From JAJVHZ01 sp041395385 (GTDB taxonomy: Bacteria > Pseudomonadota > Gammaproteobacteria > JAJPIJ01): DNA of 64,000 nt. A program made the translations under genes and the position numbers. The DNA lies in the NCBI GenBank assembly GCA_041395385.1, contig JAWLAN010000008.1, positions 62,001 to 126,000 of the forward strand. The letters are read 5' to 3'. A model generated the notes under the pieces. The model was not told where the DNA came from, did no database searches, and saw nothing but the letters and a program-made list of their open reading frames with translations. How positions within the stretch are numbered: the stretch's first letter is position 1; every line of letters begins with the position of its first letter. Positions 1 to 8,955 of the stretch are shown here, in pieces.

Positions 1-20
1 TACGGGTTAGGGAGGAACGG

Positions 21-1061
21 ATGAAATTCGCGCGGCTGGGCGGCACCGATCTGCAGGTGAGCCGGATAGCGCTTGGCACCATGAACTGGGGCGAGCAGAA
101 CACCGAGGCCGAGGCGCACGCGCAGCTGGACTACGCCTGTGCCCAGGGCGTCAATCTCATCGACACCGCCGAGCTGTACCCGGTGCCCGCGCGCGCCGAG
201 ACCTACGGCCGCACCGAGGAGATCATCGGTCGCTGGCTCCGGGCGCGCAGGAATCGCGAGCGGGTCGTGCTCGCGACCAAGGTCTGCGGCCGCGCCGACT
301 GGGTGCCATGGATACGCGGCAGCAGGCTGCGCCTGGACCGGGCCAACATCCAGAAGGCCGTCGACTGCAGCCTGAAGCGGCTGAAGACCGACTACATCGA
401 TCTCTACCAGCTGCACTGGCCGGACCGCGACACCAACTACTTCGGCAAGCTCGGCTACACGCCCGGGGACGACGGGGAGGCGGTGCCGATCGAGGAGACC
501 CTGTGCGTGCTGCGCGATTTCGTGCGCATCGGCAAGATCCGCCACGTCGGAGTCTGCAACGAGACGCCCTGGGGCGTCATGAAGGCGCTGGCCGCCGGCG
601 AGCGTCTCGGCCTGCCGCGCATCGCCTCGATACAGAACCCCTACAGCCTGCTCAACCGCACCTTCGAGATCGGGCTTGCGGAGATCGCGCATCGCGAGCA
701 GGTCGGCCTGCTCGCGTACTCCCCGCTCGGCTTCGGCGTGCTCAGCGGCAAGTACGCCGGCGGGGCGCGGCCGGCGGGCGCCCGCCTGACCTTGTTCGAT
801 CGCTTCAAGCGCTATCTGACCCCGGAGGGCGAGGCGGCGACGCTGGCATACGTGGAGCTCGCCCGCCGCCACGGGATGGAGCCCGCGCAGCTCGCGCTCG
901 CCTGGGTCTACAGCCGCCCGTTTCTGACCAGCACCATCATCGGCGCCAGCCGGATCGAACAACTGGCCGACAACATCGCCAGCATCGATCGCGCGCTCTC
1001 CGCGGACGTCCTCGCGGAGATCGAAGGCATACACCAGCGCCACCCGAGTCCCTGCCCCTGA
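21..1061 (+). CDS. tas: Tas-type NADP(H)-dependent aldo/keto reductase
   Basis: A 346-residue aldo/keto reductase, the same length as E. coli Tas. The N-terminus carries the family strand and helix (LGTMNWGEQNTEAEAHAQLD, then NLIDTAELYPVP), with the catalytic Asp/Tyr area around residues 48-54. It also has DLYQLHWP and the cofactor-binding end (STIIGASRIEQLADNI). Tas-like proteins reduce small carbonyls with NADPH in the cytosol; the physiological substrate is unsettled. ATG at 21 follows a clear GGAGG a few bases upstream, which fixes the start. The next gene begins about 110 bp downstream in the same direction. The family assignment is secure; any specific role is not visible. Confidence 0.92.
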   Translation: MKFARLGGTDLQVSRIALGTMNWGEQNTEAEAHAQLDYACAQGVNLIDTAELYPVPARAETYGRTEEIIGRWLRARRNRERVVLATKVCGRADWVPWIRGSRLRLDRANIQKAVDCSLKRLKTDYIDLYQLHWPDRDTNYFGKLGYTPGDDGEAVPIEETLCVLRDFVRIGKIRHVGVCNETPWGVMKALAAGERLGLPRIASIQNPYSLLNRTFEIGLAEIAHREQVGLLAYSPLGFGVLSGKYAGGARPAGARLTLFDRFKRYLTPEGEAATLAYVELARRHGMEPAQLALAWVYSRPFLTSTIIGASRIEQLADNIASIDRALSADVLAEIEGIHQRHPSPCP

Positions 1062-1169
1062 GGCCGGCGACACCGCCCGCGCCGGGCGCGCCGCGGCGCG
1101 GGCCAACCCCCGCGGCGACGGTGTATGATCCGCGCGCCGACCTCATCACCGCCGCACACGGAACACCGC

Positions 1170-2546
1170 ATGGAACTGTCAGCCCTCACCGCGATATCAC
1201 CGCTGGACGGACGCTACGCATCGAAGACCATCGAGCTGCGCGCGGTGTTCAGCGAGTACGGTCTCATCCGCCATCGCACCCACGTCGAGGTGCGCTGGCT
1301 AAAGGCGCTGGCGGGCAGTCCGGAGATCACCGGGATCGCCCCGCTCAGCCGCGAGGCGGCGCATGCGCTCGATGCGATCGCCATCAATTTCGACCTGCGC
1401 GACGCGCAACGGGTGAAGAACATCGAGGCAACCACCAACCACGACGTCAAGGCCGTGGAGTATTTCCTCAAGGAGAAGGTCGCCGGCAACCGCGAGCTGG
1501 AGTCCGTCGCCGAGTTCGTGCATTTCGCCTGCACCTCGGAGGACATCAACAATCTCGCCTACGCGCTGATGCTGCGGGAGGCGCGGGCGCAGGTGCTGTT
1601 GCCGCACATGGACGAGATCGCACGCGCCCTCGAGGCCCTGGCGCGGGAGCACGCCGCCGTGGCAATGCTGGCGCGCACCCACGGGCAGCCGGCCTCGCCG
1701 ACCACGCTCGGCAAGGAGATCGCTGTGTTCGCGCACCGCCTCAAGCGCCAGCGCGCGCAGCTCGCCGAGCTGCCGCTGCTCGGCAAGATCAACGGCGCGG
1801 TCGGCAACTTCAACGCCCACCTCGCGGCGTATCCGGATGCCGACTGGCCGGCGATCGCGCGCGCCTTCGTCGAGGACCTGGGCCTCACCTGGAATCCGTG
1901 CACCACGCAGATCGAGCCGCACGACTTCATGGCCGAGTACTTCGCCGTCGTCGCCCGTTTCAACGCTGTCCTCATCGATCTGTGCCGCGACCTCTGGGGT
2001 TACATCTCGCTCGGCTATTTCACGCAGAAGGCGGTCGCCGGCGAGGTGGGCTCATCGACGATGCCGCACAAGATCAATCCCATCGACTTCGAGAACGCCG
2101 AGGGCAATCTCGGCGTCGGCAACGCCCTGCTCGAGCACCTGGGCTCGAAGCTGCCGATCTCGCGCTGGCAGCGGGACCTCACCGATTCCACCGTGCTTCG
2201 CAACGTCGGCAGCTGCCTCGGCCATTCGCTCATCGCCTATCAGTCGGTGATGCGCGGCCTGTCTCGCCTCGATGTCAATCATGCGGCGATCGCGCAGGAT
2301 CTCGCCGAGGCCTGGGAGGTGCTCGCCGAACCCGTCCAGACGGTCATGCGTCGTTACGGCCTGCAGGCCCCTTACGAGCAGTTGAAGGCGCTGACCCGCG
2401 GCCGGCGCGTCGATCAGGCGGCGCTGCATGCGTTCATCGACGCCCAGGATCTTCCCGAGACGGAGAAGCAGCGCCTGAAGTCGATGACGCCCGCGAGCTA
2501 CATCGGCAACGCCGCGGCGCAGGCGCTCGCCGTCAGCGGCCCGTAG
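1170..2546 (+). CDS. purB: adenylosuccinate lyase
   Basis: 458 residues beginning MELSALTAISPLDGRYASK, the gammaproteobacterial PurB start. The reading frame stays open upstream to 1125, but homology favours ATG 1170. Signature SSTMPHKINPIDFENAEGN, with the catalytic Ser loop, is present, as is the substrate-binding ARTHGQPASPTTLG. The enzyme cleaves SAICAR to AICAR and adenylosuccinate to AMP plus fumarate in purine synthesis. Its stop codon abuts the ATG of the next gene (tagATG), so the two are likely co-transcribed, an order also seen in pseudomonads. A second purine gene, purL, lies 6 kb downstream but not in the same operon. Confidence 0.97.
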   Translation: MELSALTAISPLDGRYASKTIELRAVFSEYGLIRHRTHVEVRWLKALAGSPEITGIAPLSREAAHALDAIAINFDLRDAQRVKNIEATTNHDVKAVEYFLKEKVAGNRELESVAEFVHFACTSEDINNLAYALMLREARAQVLLPHMDEIARALEALAREHAAVAMLARTHGQPASPTTLGKEIAVFAHRLKRQRAQLAELPLLGKINGAVGNFNAHLAAYPDADWPAIARAFVEDLGLTWNPCTTQIEPHDFMAEYFAVVARFNAVLIDLCRDLWGYISLGYFTQKAVAGEVGSSTMPHKINPIDFENAEGNLGVGNALLEHLGSKLPISRWQRDLTDSTVLRNVGSCLGHSLIAYQSVMRGLSRLDVNHAAIAQDLAEAWEVLAEPVQTVMRRYGLQAPYEQLKALTRGRRVDQAALHAFIDAQDLPETEKQRLKSMTPASYIGNAAAQALAVSGP

Positions 2547-3788
2547 ATGGCCGCGCGCAGGCCCGCGTCACGCCCTGCAGCGGCCGCGGTCGCGCCCGGC
2601 GTCCCGCGCCGGCGGCGCGACCCATTGCCACGTCCGGCCTCGTTGCTGGGCGGGCTGCGCATCGATACCTTCCTGCGCCGGCACTGGCAGAAAAAGCCCC
2701 TGCTGGTCCGACGGGCCATGCCCGATCTCCGCCCCCTGCTCTCGCCCGAGGAACTCGCGGGCCTGGCCTGCGAGGAGGACGTCAATTCCCGCCTCGTCAT
2801 CGAGAGAGGCGGGACCCGGCCATGGCAGGTGATCCACGGTCCGCTCTCGCCTTCGGATTTCCGCCGGCTGCCGCGGACTCACTGGACCCTGCTGGTCACC
2901 GATGTCGACAAGACCGTGCGGGAAGCCTGCGATCTGCTCGAGCATTTCGACTTCATCCCGGCCTGGCGCGTGGACGACCTGATGATCTCCTACGCCGCCG
3001 ATCACGGCAGCGTCGGCCCGCACGTGGACAGCTACGACGTCTTCCTGCTGCAGGCCGAGGGCCGGCGGCGCTGGAAGCTGAGCGATCGCCGCCACACCGC
3101 CGAGGACTTCGTGCCCGGACTCGATCTGCGGATCCTCGGGGACTTTCACGCCAGCCAGGAGTGGCTGCTCGAGCCGGGGGACATGCTGTACCTGCCGCCG
3201 GGCGTGGCGCACTACGGCGTCGCCGAGGGCAGCTGCATGACCTACTCGATAGGCTTCCGCGCACCCTCACAGCGGGACCTCGTCACCGCCTACGCGGACC
3301 ACGTCGCCGGTACGCTCGATCCCGAGGCACGCTATGAGGATCCGGACCTGCGCCTGCAGTCGGCCGCCGGGGAGATCGGCGCCGAGGCGCGCCGGCGCGT
3401 CCGCCGCATGGTCCGCGCCCTGGCGCGCGGGGAGCCGGGCCTGGACGACTGGCTGGGACGCCACCTCACCGAGAGCGGACCGTGGCGCCGCGCCGAACCG
3501 CCGCGACGCCCGCTCACGCCGGAGCAGTTCAGCGCCCGTTGGGCCCGGCGCGGCACACTGCTGCGCGATGACCGCTGCCGATTCGCACACATCGCGCAAG
3601 GCCGCGCCTGCACGCTGTACGCCGACGGGCAGGCGTTCGCGCTGCCGCGGCCGCTGGCGTTCGCCGGCGCGCTGCTCAGCGGCCGGCGGCACTTCCCGTA
3701 CGCGGAGCTGGCGCGGGAACGGCAGCGTCCCGGATTCGTGCGATTGCTCTGTGAATTGCATAACAAAGGGTATCTGCGTTTCCCGTGA
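2547..3788 (+). CDS. roxA: RoxA/YcfD-type ribosomal protein L16 arginine hydroxylase
   Basis: JmjC/cupin 2-oxoglutarate- and Fe(II)-dependent oxygenase. The iron triad is visible as H159-x-D161 (GPHVDSYDVF) and H222 (PPGVAHYG). The conserved N-terminal HWQKKPLLVRRA and SPEELAGLA match YcfD, which hydroxylates an arginine of ribosomal protein L16. The C-terminal part (about residues 290-413) is the winged-helix dimer region. The ATG starts directly after the purB stop with no strong Shine-Dalgarno, and the first 32 residues are Arg/Ala/Pro-rich and not family-like. Translation may therefore be coupled to purB or may begin at TTG 2643. Substrate is inferred from the family. Confidence 0.88.
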   Translation: MAARRPASRPAAAAVAPGVPRRRRDPLPRPASLLGGLRIDTFLRRHWQKKPLLVRRAMPDLRPLLSPEELAGLACEEDVNSRLVIERGGTRPWQVIHGPLSPSDFRRLPRTHWTLLVTDVDKTVREACDLLEHFDFIPAWRVDDLMISYAADHGSVGPHVDSYDVFLLQAEGRRRWKLSDRRHTAEDFVPGLDLRILGDFHASQEWLLEPGDMLYLPPGVAHYGVAEGSCMTYSIGFRAPSQRDLVTAYADHVAGTLDPEARYEDPDLRLQSAAGEIGAEARRRVRRMVRALARGEPGLDDWLGRHLTESGPWRRAEPPRRPLTPEQFSARWARRGTLLRDDRCRFAHIAQGRACTLYADGQAFALPRPLAFAGALLSGRRHFPYAELARERQRPGFVRLLCELHNKGYLRFP

Positions 3789-3855
3789 GCGCGACCGGCG
3801 TGTGCGATCATGCTGCCCGCGCCGCCGCCACGGCGGGCCGCGATGGGGAGGGCCT

Positions 3856-4365
3856 ATGGATCTGACCACGCAATCGCTGGGCAAGGCCGGCGAGAGACTG
3901 TCCTGCGGCAGCAGCGAGGAGGTGCGCGCAATCGGCACCGCGCTCGCCCTGCAGTGCCGGCGCACCCTCGACATCTGCGGGCGGGCGCTGGACCCGCACG
4001 TGTTCGACAACGTCGAGTTCGCCAACGCCGTGAAGGCGCTGGCCCTCAGCAGCCGCTTTGCGCGCATACGCCTGCTGGTGCTGCAGCCCGAGCAGCTGTA
4101 CACGCGCGGCCACCAGCTGCTGCTGCTGGCCCACGAGCTGCCCACCTACATACACGTGCGTGTGCCGGGCATCGAGGATAGCGATTTCAACGAGGCCATG
4201 CTGATCGCGGACGACGCCGGCTATATCCATCGCAGGCTCTCGGACCGCTACGAAGGCATCGCCCATTTCAACGAGCGCGCCTACGTCCGCGAGCTCGCGC
4301 GGCGCTTCGACGGACTGTGGGACCACGGGCTCATCGACCAGAACTTCCGGAGGCTAAGCCTGTGA
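3856..4365 (+). CDS. small conserved protein of the purB-roxA neighbourhood (DUF7931-like)
   Basis: 169 residues, soluble, no signal peptide. The frame is open upstream, but ATG 3856 preceded by GGGGAGGGCCT is the best start. The sequence resembles a protein family found next to roxA in pseudomonads (DUF7931, sometimes labelled HPA2-related). It has an RTLDICGRALDP stretch, a central FARIRLLVLQPEQLY strand and a C-terminal FDGLWDHG helix; the fold recalls phospholipase-D-like or GNAT-associated domains. Function is unknown. Its TGA overlaps the GTG of the next gene (GTGA), implying translational coupling. The DUF assignment is from memory of the family and moderately sure. Confidence 0.6.
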   Translation: MDLTTQSLGKAGERLSCGSSEEVRAIGTALALQCRRTLDICGRALDPHVFDNVEFANAVKALALSSRFARIRLLVLQPEQLYTRGHQLLLLAHELPTYIHVRVPGIEDSDFNEAMLIADDAGYIHRRLSDRYEGIAHFNERAYVRELARRFDGLWDHGLIDQNFRRLSL

Positions 4366-5225
4366 GGCGGCTGCGCGCGCTGCTGACCGCGCTGCTCCTG
4401 GCGGCGAGCGCCTGCGCGCAGGCGCAGGAGGAGATGGTCATGGAGGTGATCCCGCTGCGGCACGCGCTGGTCAGCGACGTCGTGCCCGTGCTCGAACCGC
4501 TGGTGACGCCGGGCGGAACCGTCACCGGCATGAACAACCAGCTCATCATCAAGTCCACGCCCGAGAACATCGAACAGCTCAAGGGCGTGCTCGCGAGCAT
4601 CGACCGGACGCCGCGCCAGTTGCGCATCACGGTGCGCCAGGACGTGGCCGACAGCCTCGAGGCTCGCCAGGACGCGATCTCCGCCACCGGCCGAGTCGGC
4701 GACGTGCGGGCCCGCATTCCCGACGCCGGACGCGGCGGCGCCACCGTCGGGATCGGCAACGAGGACGGCAGCGTGCAGTACCGCACCTACAGCACGCGCG
4801 GCAGCTCCGACAGCTACAACTCGCACTTCGTGACCGCGCTGGAGGGGCAGCCCGCCTGGATCCAGACCGGCGAATCGCTGCCGGTGCCGACGCGCGACGT
4901 CTACGTCGGGCCCGGCGGCACGAGCGTGCAGGACAGCATCCAGTACCAGGACGCCAATCGCGGTTTCTACGTGGTACCGCGCGTGAGCGGCAGCCAGGTC
5001 ACCCTCGACATCGCCCCGCAGCTGGATCGCTTCGACAAGCGCGGCGAGTACACCATCGACCGGCAGCAGGCCCAGACGCAGGTGAGCGGGCGGCTGGGGG
5101 AGTGGATCCGCGTCGGCGGGTCCAACGAGGACTTCGAGCGCGCCGACAACGTCAACCTCACCAGCACCCGCCAGCGCGGCGGGGAGACGCGCGGCATATG
5201 GGTGAAGGTCGAGGAGGTCCGCTGA
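4362..5225 (+). CDS. exported secretin-domain-like protein
   Basis: 287 residues from GTG 4362, which overlaps the preceding stop. An n-region with RRLR and a hydrophobic core ending in ACAQAQ give a Sec signal peptide. Residues about 25-85 form an N1/N0-like secretin subdomain (VIPLRHALVSDVVPVLEPLV ... LIIKSTPENIEQLKGVLASI). The rest resembles the secretin core edge (VVPRVSGSQVTLDIAPQLDR). It is too short for a full secretin pore, so it is more likely a periplasmic accessory with secretin-type domains. The segment of about residues 105-150 is rich in Gly and Ser. No other type II, III or IV pilus gene is nearby. Function is unknown. Confidence 0.7.
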   Translation: MRRLRALLTALLLAASACAQAQEEMVMEVIPLRHALVSDVVPVLEPLVTPGGTVTGMNNQLIIKSTPENIEQLKGVLASIDRTPRQLRITVRQDVADSLEARQDAISATGRVGDVRARIPDAGRGGATVGIGNEDGSVQYRTYSTRGSSDSYNSHFVTALEGQPAWIQTGESLPVPTRDVYVGPGGTSVQDSIQYQDANRGFYVVPRVSGSQVTLDIAPQLDRFDKRGEYTIDRQQAQTQVSGRLGEWIRVGGSNEDFERADNVNLTSTRQRGGETRGIWVKVEEVR

Positions 5226-5770
5226 GCCCGCGCGCACGCGGCACGCGCGCCGGCTTCCCGGCACTCGCCTGCGCCGCCTCGCTCGCGGTGATCATCGCCA
5301 GTCCCCACGCCCGGGCGGAGCACGACGGTGCCCGCAGCCCGGCAGTCGAGTCACACGCGACCCGGCCCCTTGCGATCGCGCCCGTCGAACAGGAGGTCAT
5401 CGACCTCATCAACGGTGAACGCGCGCAAGCGGGCCTGCCGCCGCTGAACCCCGATCCGCGCCTGACGGACGCGGCCGCGAACCACAGCATCGACATGGCG
5501 GGCGGCGATTTCTTCGCCCACCGGGGTTCCGACGGGAGCGGACCCGACGATCGCGCCGCGCGCGAGGGTTATCGCTGGCGTTACGTGGCCGAGAACATCG
5601 GCTGCGGACAGGACACGCCGCAACGCATCGTTGCCAGCTGGATGGGCAGCGACGGACACCGCGAGAACATGCTGTCCGCCGAGGCCGACGACATCGGCGT
5701 CGCGCTGGCCACCCGCCACGGCGGCGGCTGCGAGATCTTCTGGACGGCGCTGTTCGCGCAGGAGAACTGA
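5198..5770 (+). CDS. exported CAP/SCP-domain protein
   Basis: CAP (cysteine-rich secretory/SCP-like) domain. It has VEQEVIDLINGERAQAGLPP, NHSIDMAGGDFFAH with the conserved His, YRWRYVAENIGCG, and ASWMGSDGHRENML with the second metal-type His. Bacterial CAP proteins are exported and of unknown biochemical role. A signal-like segment (FPALACAASLAVIIASPHARA) precedes the domain. The start is uncertain. ATG 5198 lies inside the previous gene, while a strong GAGGAGG at 5212-5218 is followed only by an in-frame CTG at 5222, a possible rare start. Coupled to the secretin-like gene. Confidence 0.75.
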   Translation: MGEGRGGPLSPRARGTRAGFPALACAASLAVIIASPHARAEHDGARSPAVESHATRPLAIAPVEQEVIDLINGERAQAGLPPLNPDPRLTDAAANHSIDMAGGDFFAHRGSDGSGPDDRAAREGYRWRYVAENIGCGQDTPQRIVASWMGSDGHRENMLSAEADDIGVALATRHGGGCEIFWTALFAQEN

Positions 5771-5880
5771 GAGCGCCGACGCGGCCCGGCGTCTGCTCCC
5801 GGGCTCAGCGGCGCTGCGGCCACGCATGCGCGCGGCGAGCGGCGCGGATCCCCGGCGAGGCACGGTGTTAGCATGCGCGC

Positions 5881-6570
5881 GTGACCGTCACGATCGCCTT
5901 CGACATCTACGGCACGCTGCTCGACACCGCCGGCGTGACCGATCGGCTGCGCCCCATCCTCGGCGAGCGTGCCGCGCAGTTCGCGGCGCGCTGGCGTGAG
6001 AAGCAGCTCGAATACACCTTCCGGCGCGCGCTGATGCGGACCTACGTCGACTTCGCCGCATGCGTGGCGCAGTCGCTCGACTACAGCGCCGCGGCGTTCG
6101 GCATCACGCTCGATGCGGCGGTCAGGGACGACCTGCTGCAGCAGTACCGGCAGCTGCCCGCGTTCCCGGACAGTGCGCCGGCCCTCGAGACCTTGCGGGG
6201 CAAGGGACTGCGGATCTTCGCCTTTTCCAACGGCCGCACCGAGGATGTCGAAGCTCTGCTGCGGCACGCCGGCCTGCGCGAGCGGTTCGACGGAGTGGTG
6301 AGTCTCATGGACATATGCACCTACAAGCCCGACCCCGAGGCCTATCGATACTTCAGGCACCGCGCCGGCGCGGGCGAGGACGAGGTCTGGCTCGTCTCCG
6401 GCAATCCGTTCGACGTCATCGGCGCCGTCGCGGCCGGTATGAACGCGGTCTGGGTGCGACGCGCCGCGCACTCGCCGTTCGACCCGTGGGAGTTCCGGCC
6501 GACAGCGGTCGTCGCGGACCTGCGTGAGATCGCCGGGATCTTCCGCGACGGCTCGCCCGACCACCCGTAA
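5881..6570 (+). CDS. HAD-superfamily (S)-2-haloacid dehalogenase-type hydrolase
   Basis: 229 residues, GTG start. Nucleophile Asp8 sits in FDIYGTLLD. Motif II is IFAFSNGRTEDVEALL, the motif III lysine lies in the CTYKPDPEAY segment, and motif IV is VSGNPFDVIGAVAAG with WVRRAAHSPFDPW. This pattern matches type II haloacid dehalogenases, although the S-N-G at motif II and the cap residues are consistent with other small phosphatase-like substrates. It ends 58 bp from the convergent TerC gene. Confidence 0.85.
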   Translation: MTVTIAFDIYGTLLDTAGVTDRLRPILGERAAQFAARWREKQLEYTFRRALMRTYVDFAACVAQSLDYSAAAFGITLDAAVRDDLLQQYRQLPAFPDSAPALETLRGKGLRIFAFSNGRTEDVEALLRHAGLRERFDGVVSLMDICTYKPDPEAYRYFRHRAGAGEDEVWLVSGNPFDVIGAVAAGMNAVWVRRAAHSPFDPWEFRPTAVVADLREIAGIFRDGSPDHP

Positions 6571-6628
6571 CGGTGCACGCCGGGCTGGACTCCCCCTCTG
6601 CTATCTCGCGCGGTGCCGGCGCGCCTCA

Positions 6629-7375
6629 CTACTTCGCCGTGTACGGCTCGTGCAGGTGCACGGGCACGGCGGCCCGCCTGCGCACGCGGATGTTGAGCGC
6701 CTCCACCGCCACCGAGAACGCCATCGCGAAGTAGATGTAGCCCTTGGGCACGTGGTGGCCGAAGCCCTCGGCGACGAGCAGGACGCCCACCACCATCAGG
6801 AACGACAGCGCCAGCATCTTGATGGTGGGATGACGCGACACGACCTCGGCGATCGGGCCGGAAAAGACCATCATCAGCGCCACGGAAACGATCACGGCGG
6901 CCATCATCACCTCCACCTCGTCGACCATCCCGACCGCGGTGATGATGGAGTCCAGGGAGAAGATGATGTCGATGATGATGATCTGAAGAATGATCGCCGT
7001 GAACGTCGCCTTCACGGCGCTGGATTCACGCCCCTCCTCGCCTTCCAGCAGCTGATGGATCTCCTTGGTGCTCTTCCAGACCAGGAATATCCCGCCGAAC
7101 AGCAGGATGAGGTCGCGGCCGCTGAACTCGTTGCCGAAGCCGGCGAACACGATGACGGTGAGGCCGGAGATCCAGGCGAGCAGCATCAGCAGTCCCAGCC
7201 GCATGAACATCGCCAGCAGCAGGCCGATGCGGCGCGCCATCGTCCGCTGCGCCTGGGGCAGCTTGTCCACGAGTATCGATATGAAGATGACGTTGTCGAT
7301 GCCGAGGACGAGCTCCAGCGCCGTGAGCGTGAAGAAGGCGATCCAGGCCTGCGGGTCGGTCAGCAGCTCGATCAT
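6629..7375 (-). CDS. TerC-family integral membrane protein
   Basis: 248 residues with seven or so hydrophobic segments. The TerC signature LELVLGIDNVIFISILVDKL is near the N-terminus and IIDIIFSLDSIITAVGMV in the middle, each carrying the conserved acidic residues of the membrane metal site. TerC/YkoY-type proteins export Mn(II), often protecting secreted or exported enzymes. The start MIELLTDPQAW is chosen because CGGAGA lies just upstream and all family members begin there; the open frame extends 14 codons further. Monocistronic, transcribed towards the HAD gene. Confidence 0.9.
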   Translation of the reverse strand: MIELLTDPQAWIAFFTLTALELVLGIDNVIFISILVDKLPQAQRTMARRIGLLLAMFMRLGLLMLLAWISGLTVIVFAGFGNEFSGRDLILLFGGIFLVWKSTKEIHQLLEGEEGRESSAVKATFTAIILQIIIIDIIFSLDSIITAVGMVDEVEVMMAAVIVSVALMMVFSGPIAEVVSRHPTIKMLALSFLMVVGVLLVAEGFGHHVPKGYIYFAMAFSVAVEALNIRVRRRAAVPVHLHEPYTAK

Positions 7376-7468
7376 GCGATGTCTCCGGGTATGCGTGCGG
7401 GTGTCCGCGGCCGGCATGCGGGCCGGCGCGGTGCGGCGGCAGATGATAGGCGAGACGCGCTCCGGCCA

Positions 7469-8833
7469 CTAATCCTTCCAGATCCTGCCCCACCATCTCT
7501 CCGCAGAAGGCGGCGGCGGCTCGGGAACCTCGAGTCCCATCCTCGCGCGGATCGGGTCGACCTCCTCGCCGGTCAGCCCGGCCAGCGCCTGCGCCAGCCG
7601 TTCGCTGCGCGCCGGCAGGCCGGCCTGGTAGATACGCGCCGCCTCGCAGGCCGCCGTGCCCTCCCAGGCGTGCCGTAGCAGGTAGCGGCTCTGGAACGAT
7701 GCGCGGTCCGCCGTCTCGCGCAGGACCAGATCCGCCGGAAACGCACCGTCGCCCTGGCGCAGCCGCAGCCGGGTCACGAACACGTTGCGGGCGCGCGGCA
7801 GGGCGATGGATCGCTCGGGATGGTCCGGGCTGAACACGCCCTGCGGCTCCGTTTCGCGCAGCTCCCAGAACACGCCCAGCGCGCGCAGCTCCTCATCGGT
7901 GGGCGGATCCGCGGTGCAGGGATCGCAGGCGTTGAGGTCTCCGGCATACTCGAGAAAGACGGTGTCCGCGACCGAGCGCGCGACCTGCGCGTCCGCGACC
8001 GCCGCGTAGAACCGCTCCGGGTCGTCCATGACGAAGGCGGGGACCTCGACGTCCGTCGGCATCCTCACCGTCGGGTAATTGGCGGCCTCCACGCGTCCCG
8101 CGCGCGTCAATGTGTAGAGGACCAGGTCCCGGGGTCCCTCGGCGTTTGGCACATCCAGCCGGATCGGCAGCGATAGCTCCGCCGACTCGAAGGCGACCTG
8201 CAGCGGCCGGAGCGTATCGTAGCCGGCACCGGTGCGTTCGCGCAGCGTCGTCTTCACCAGGAAGAAGGACATGCCCCGCCGGACATAGCTCGCCAGCATG
8301 GACGCCGCGTCCTCGCTCAACGCGTAGCCCTCCTCCTCGAGCCACGCGGCCGGCGCGGCGCCCTGCGCCGCGGAGGGCATGACGATCTCGTATTCACCGA
8401 TCGCGGATCGCGACTCGATACGCACCCCCCGCGTCCGCTCGCGCCGCTCGCCCGGCACGGCCTCGGCGACTTTGGCCCGAGCTGCGGCTTCGCTCTGTAT
8501 CATCTGGCAGGGATCCGGATCGAACTGCTCGTGGAGGCGCGCAGCGGTGTAGGCATCGAGGTGATCGAGGGGCGCGTTCTCCCCGAGATGGACCTGGTCG
8601 CGCTCCAGCACGGCGGGGACCGGCACCAGCATGGCGAACTCGGTCGGCTCGCCCGCGTAATCGTTGACGATGGTCATGACCGTGCGCTCGCCGTCGCGGG
8701 CCAGCACGACGCGGGCACCGCGGTCGTAAGGGCTTGCCTCGGTCTTGGCGACGTACAGGCCGCAGCACGCATCGACGAGCGTGGGGCACGCCAGCAATCC
8801 CGCCGCCAGCGCCAGTGTCCTCAGATCAGTCAT
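7469..8833 (-). CDS. exported DUF2330 protein
   Basis: 454 residues. The signal peptide ends near TLVDACCGLYVAK; mature protein starts with the characteristic CCGLYVA. This is followed by VVLARDGERTVMTIVNDYAG and FAMLVPVPAVLERDQV, diagnostic of DUF2330. A central FFLVKTTLRE and PLQVAFES are also family-like. The family is periplasmic or surface-exposed, of unknown function, and Cys-containing. It is transcribed divergently from purL with about 120 bp between the starts, and is separated from terC by 93 bp. Confidence 0.85.
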   Translation of the reverse strand: MTDLRTLALAAGLLACPTLVDACCGLYVAKTEASPYDRGARVVLARDGERTVMTIVNDYAGEPTEFAMLVPVPAVLERDQVHLGENAPLDHLDAYTAARLHEQFDPDPCQMIQSEAAARAKVAEAVPGERRERTRGVRIESRSAIGEYEIVMPSAAQGAAPAAWLEEEGYALSEDAASMLASYVRRGMSFFLVKTTLRERTGAGYDTLRPLQVAFESAELSLPIRLDVPNAEGPRDLVLYTLTRAGRVEAANYPTVRMPTDVEVPAFVMDDPERFYAAVADAQVARSVADTVFLEYAGDLNACDPCTADPPTDEELRALGVFWELRETEPQGVFSPDHPERSIALPRARNVFVTRLRLRQGDGAFPADLVLRETADRASFQSRYLLRHAWEGTAACEAARIYQAGLPARSERLAQALAGLTGEEVDPIRARMGLEVPEPPPPSAERWWGRIWKD

Positions 8834-8955
8834 GCAAACCCTCCCCGGCGCGATGGCCGCCGATCGCGATGTCCGGCCAGCCCCAATCCGCGTCCGTTTC
8901 CAGTATGATCACGCGCTCTTTTTCCGACAGCACCGCAGCCGCCGACTCGCCCGTC

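Noticed and set aside
308..3337. A 1009-codon plus-strand frame over tas, purB and roxA
   Set aside because: It is Arg/Pro/Ala-rich and lies in the wrong frame of three well-conserved genes.
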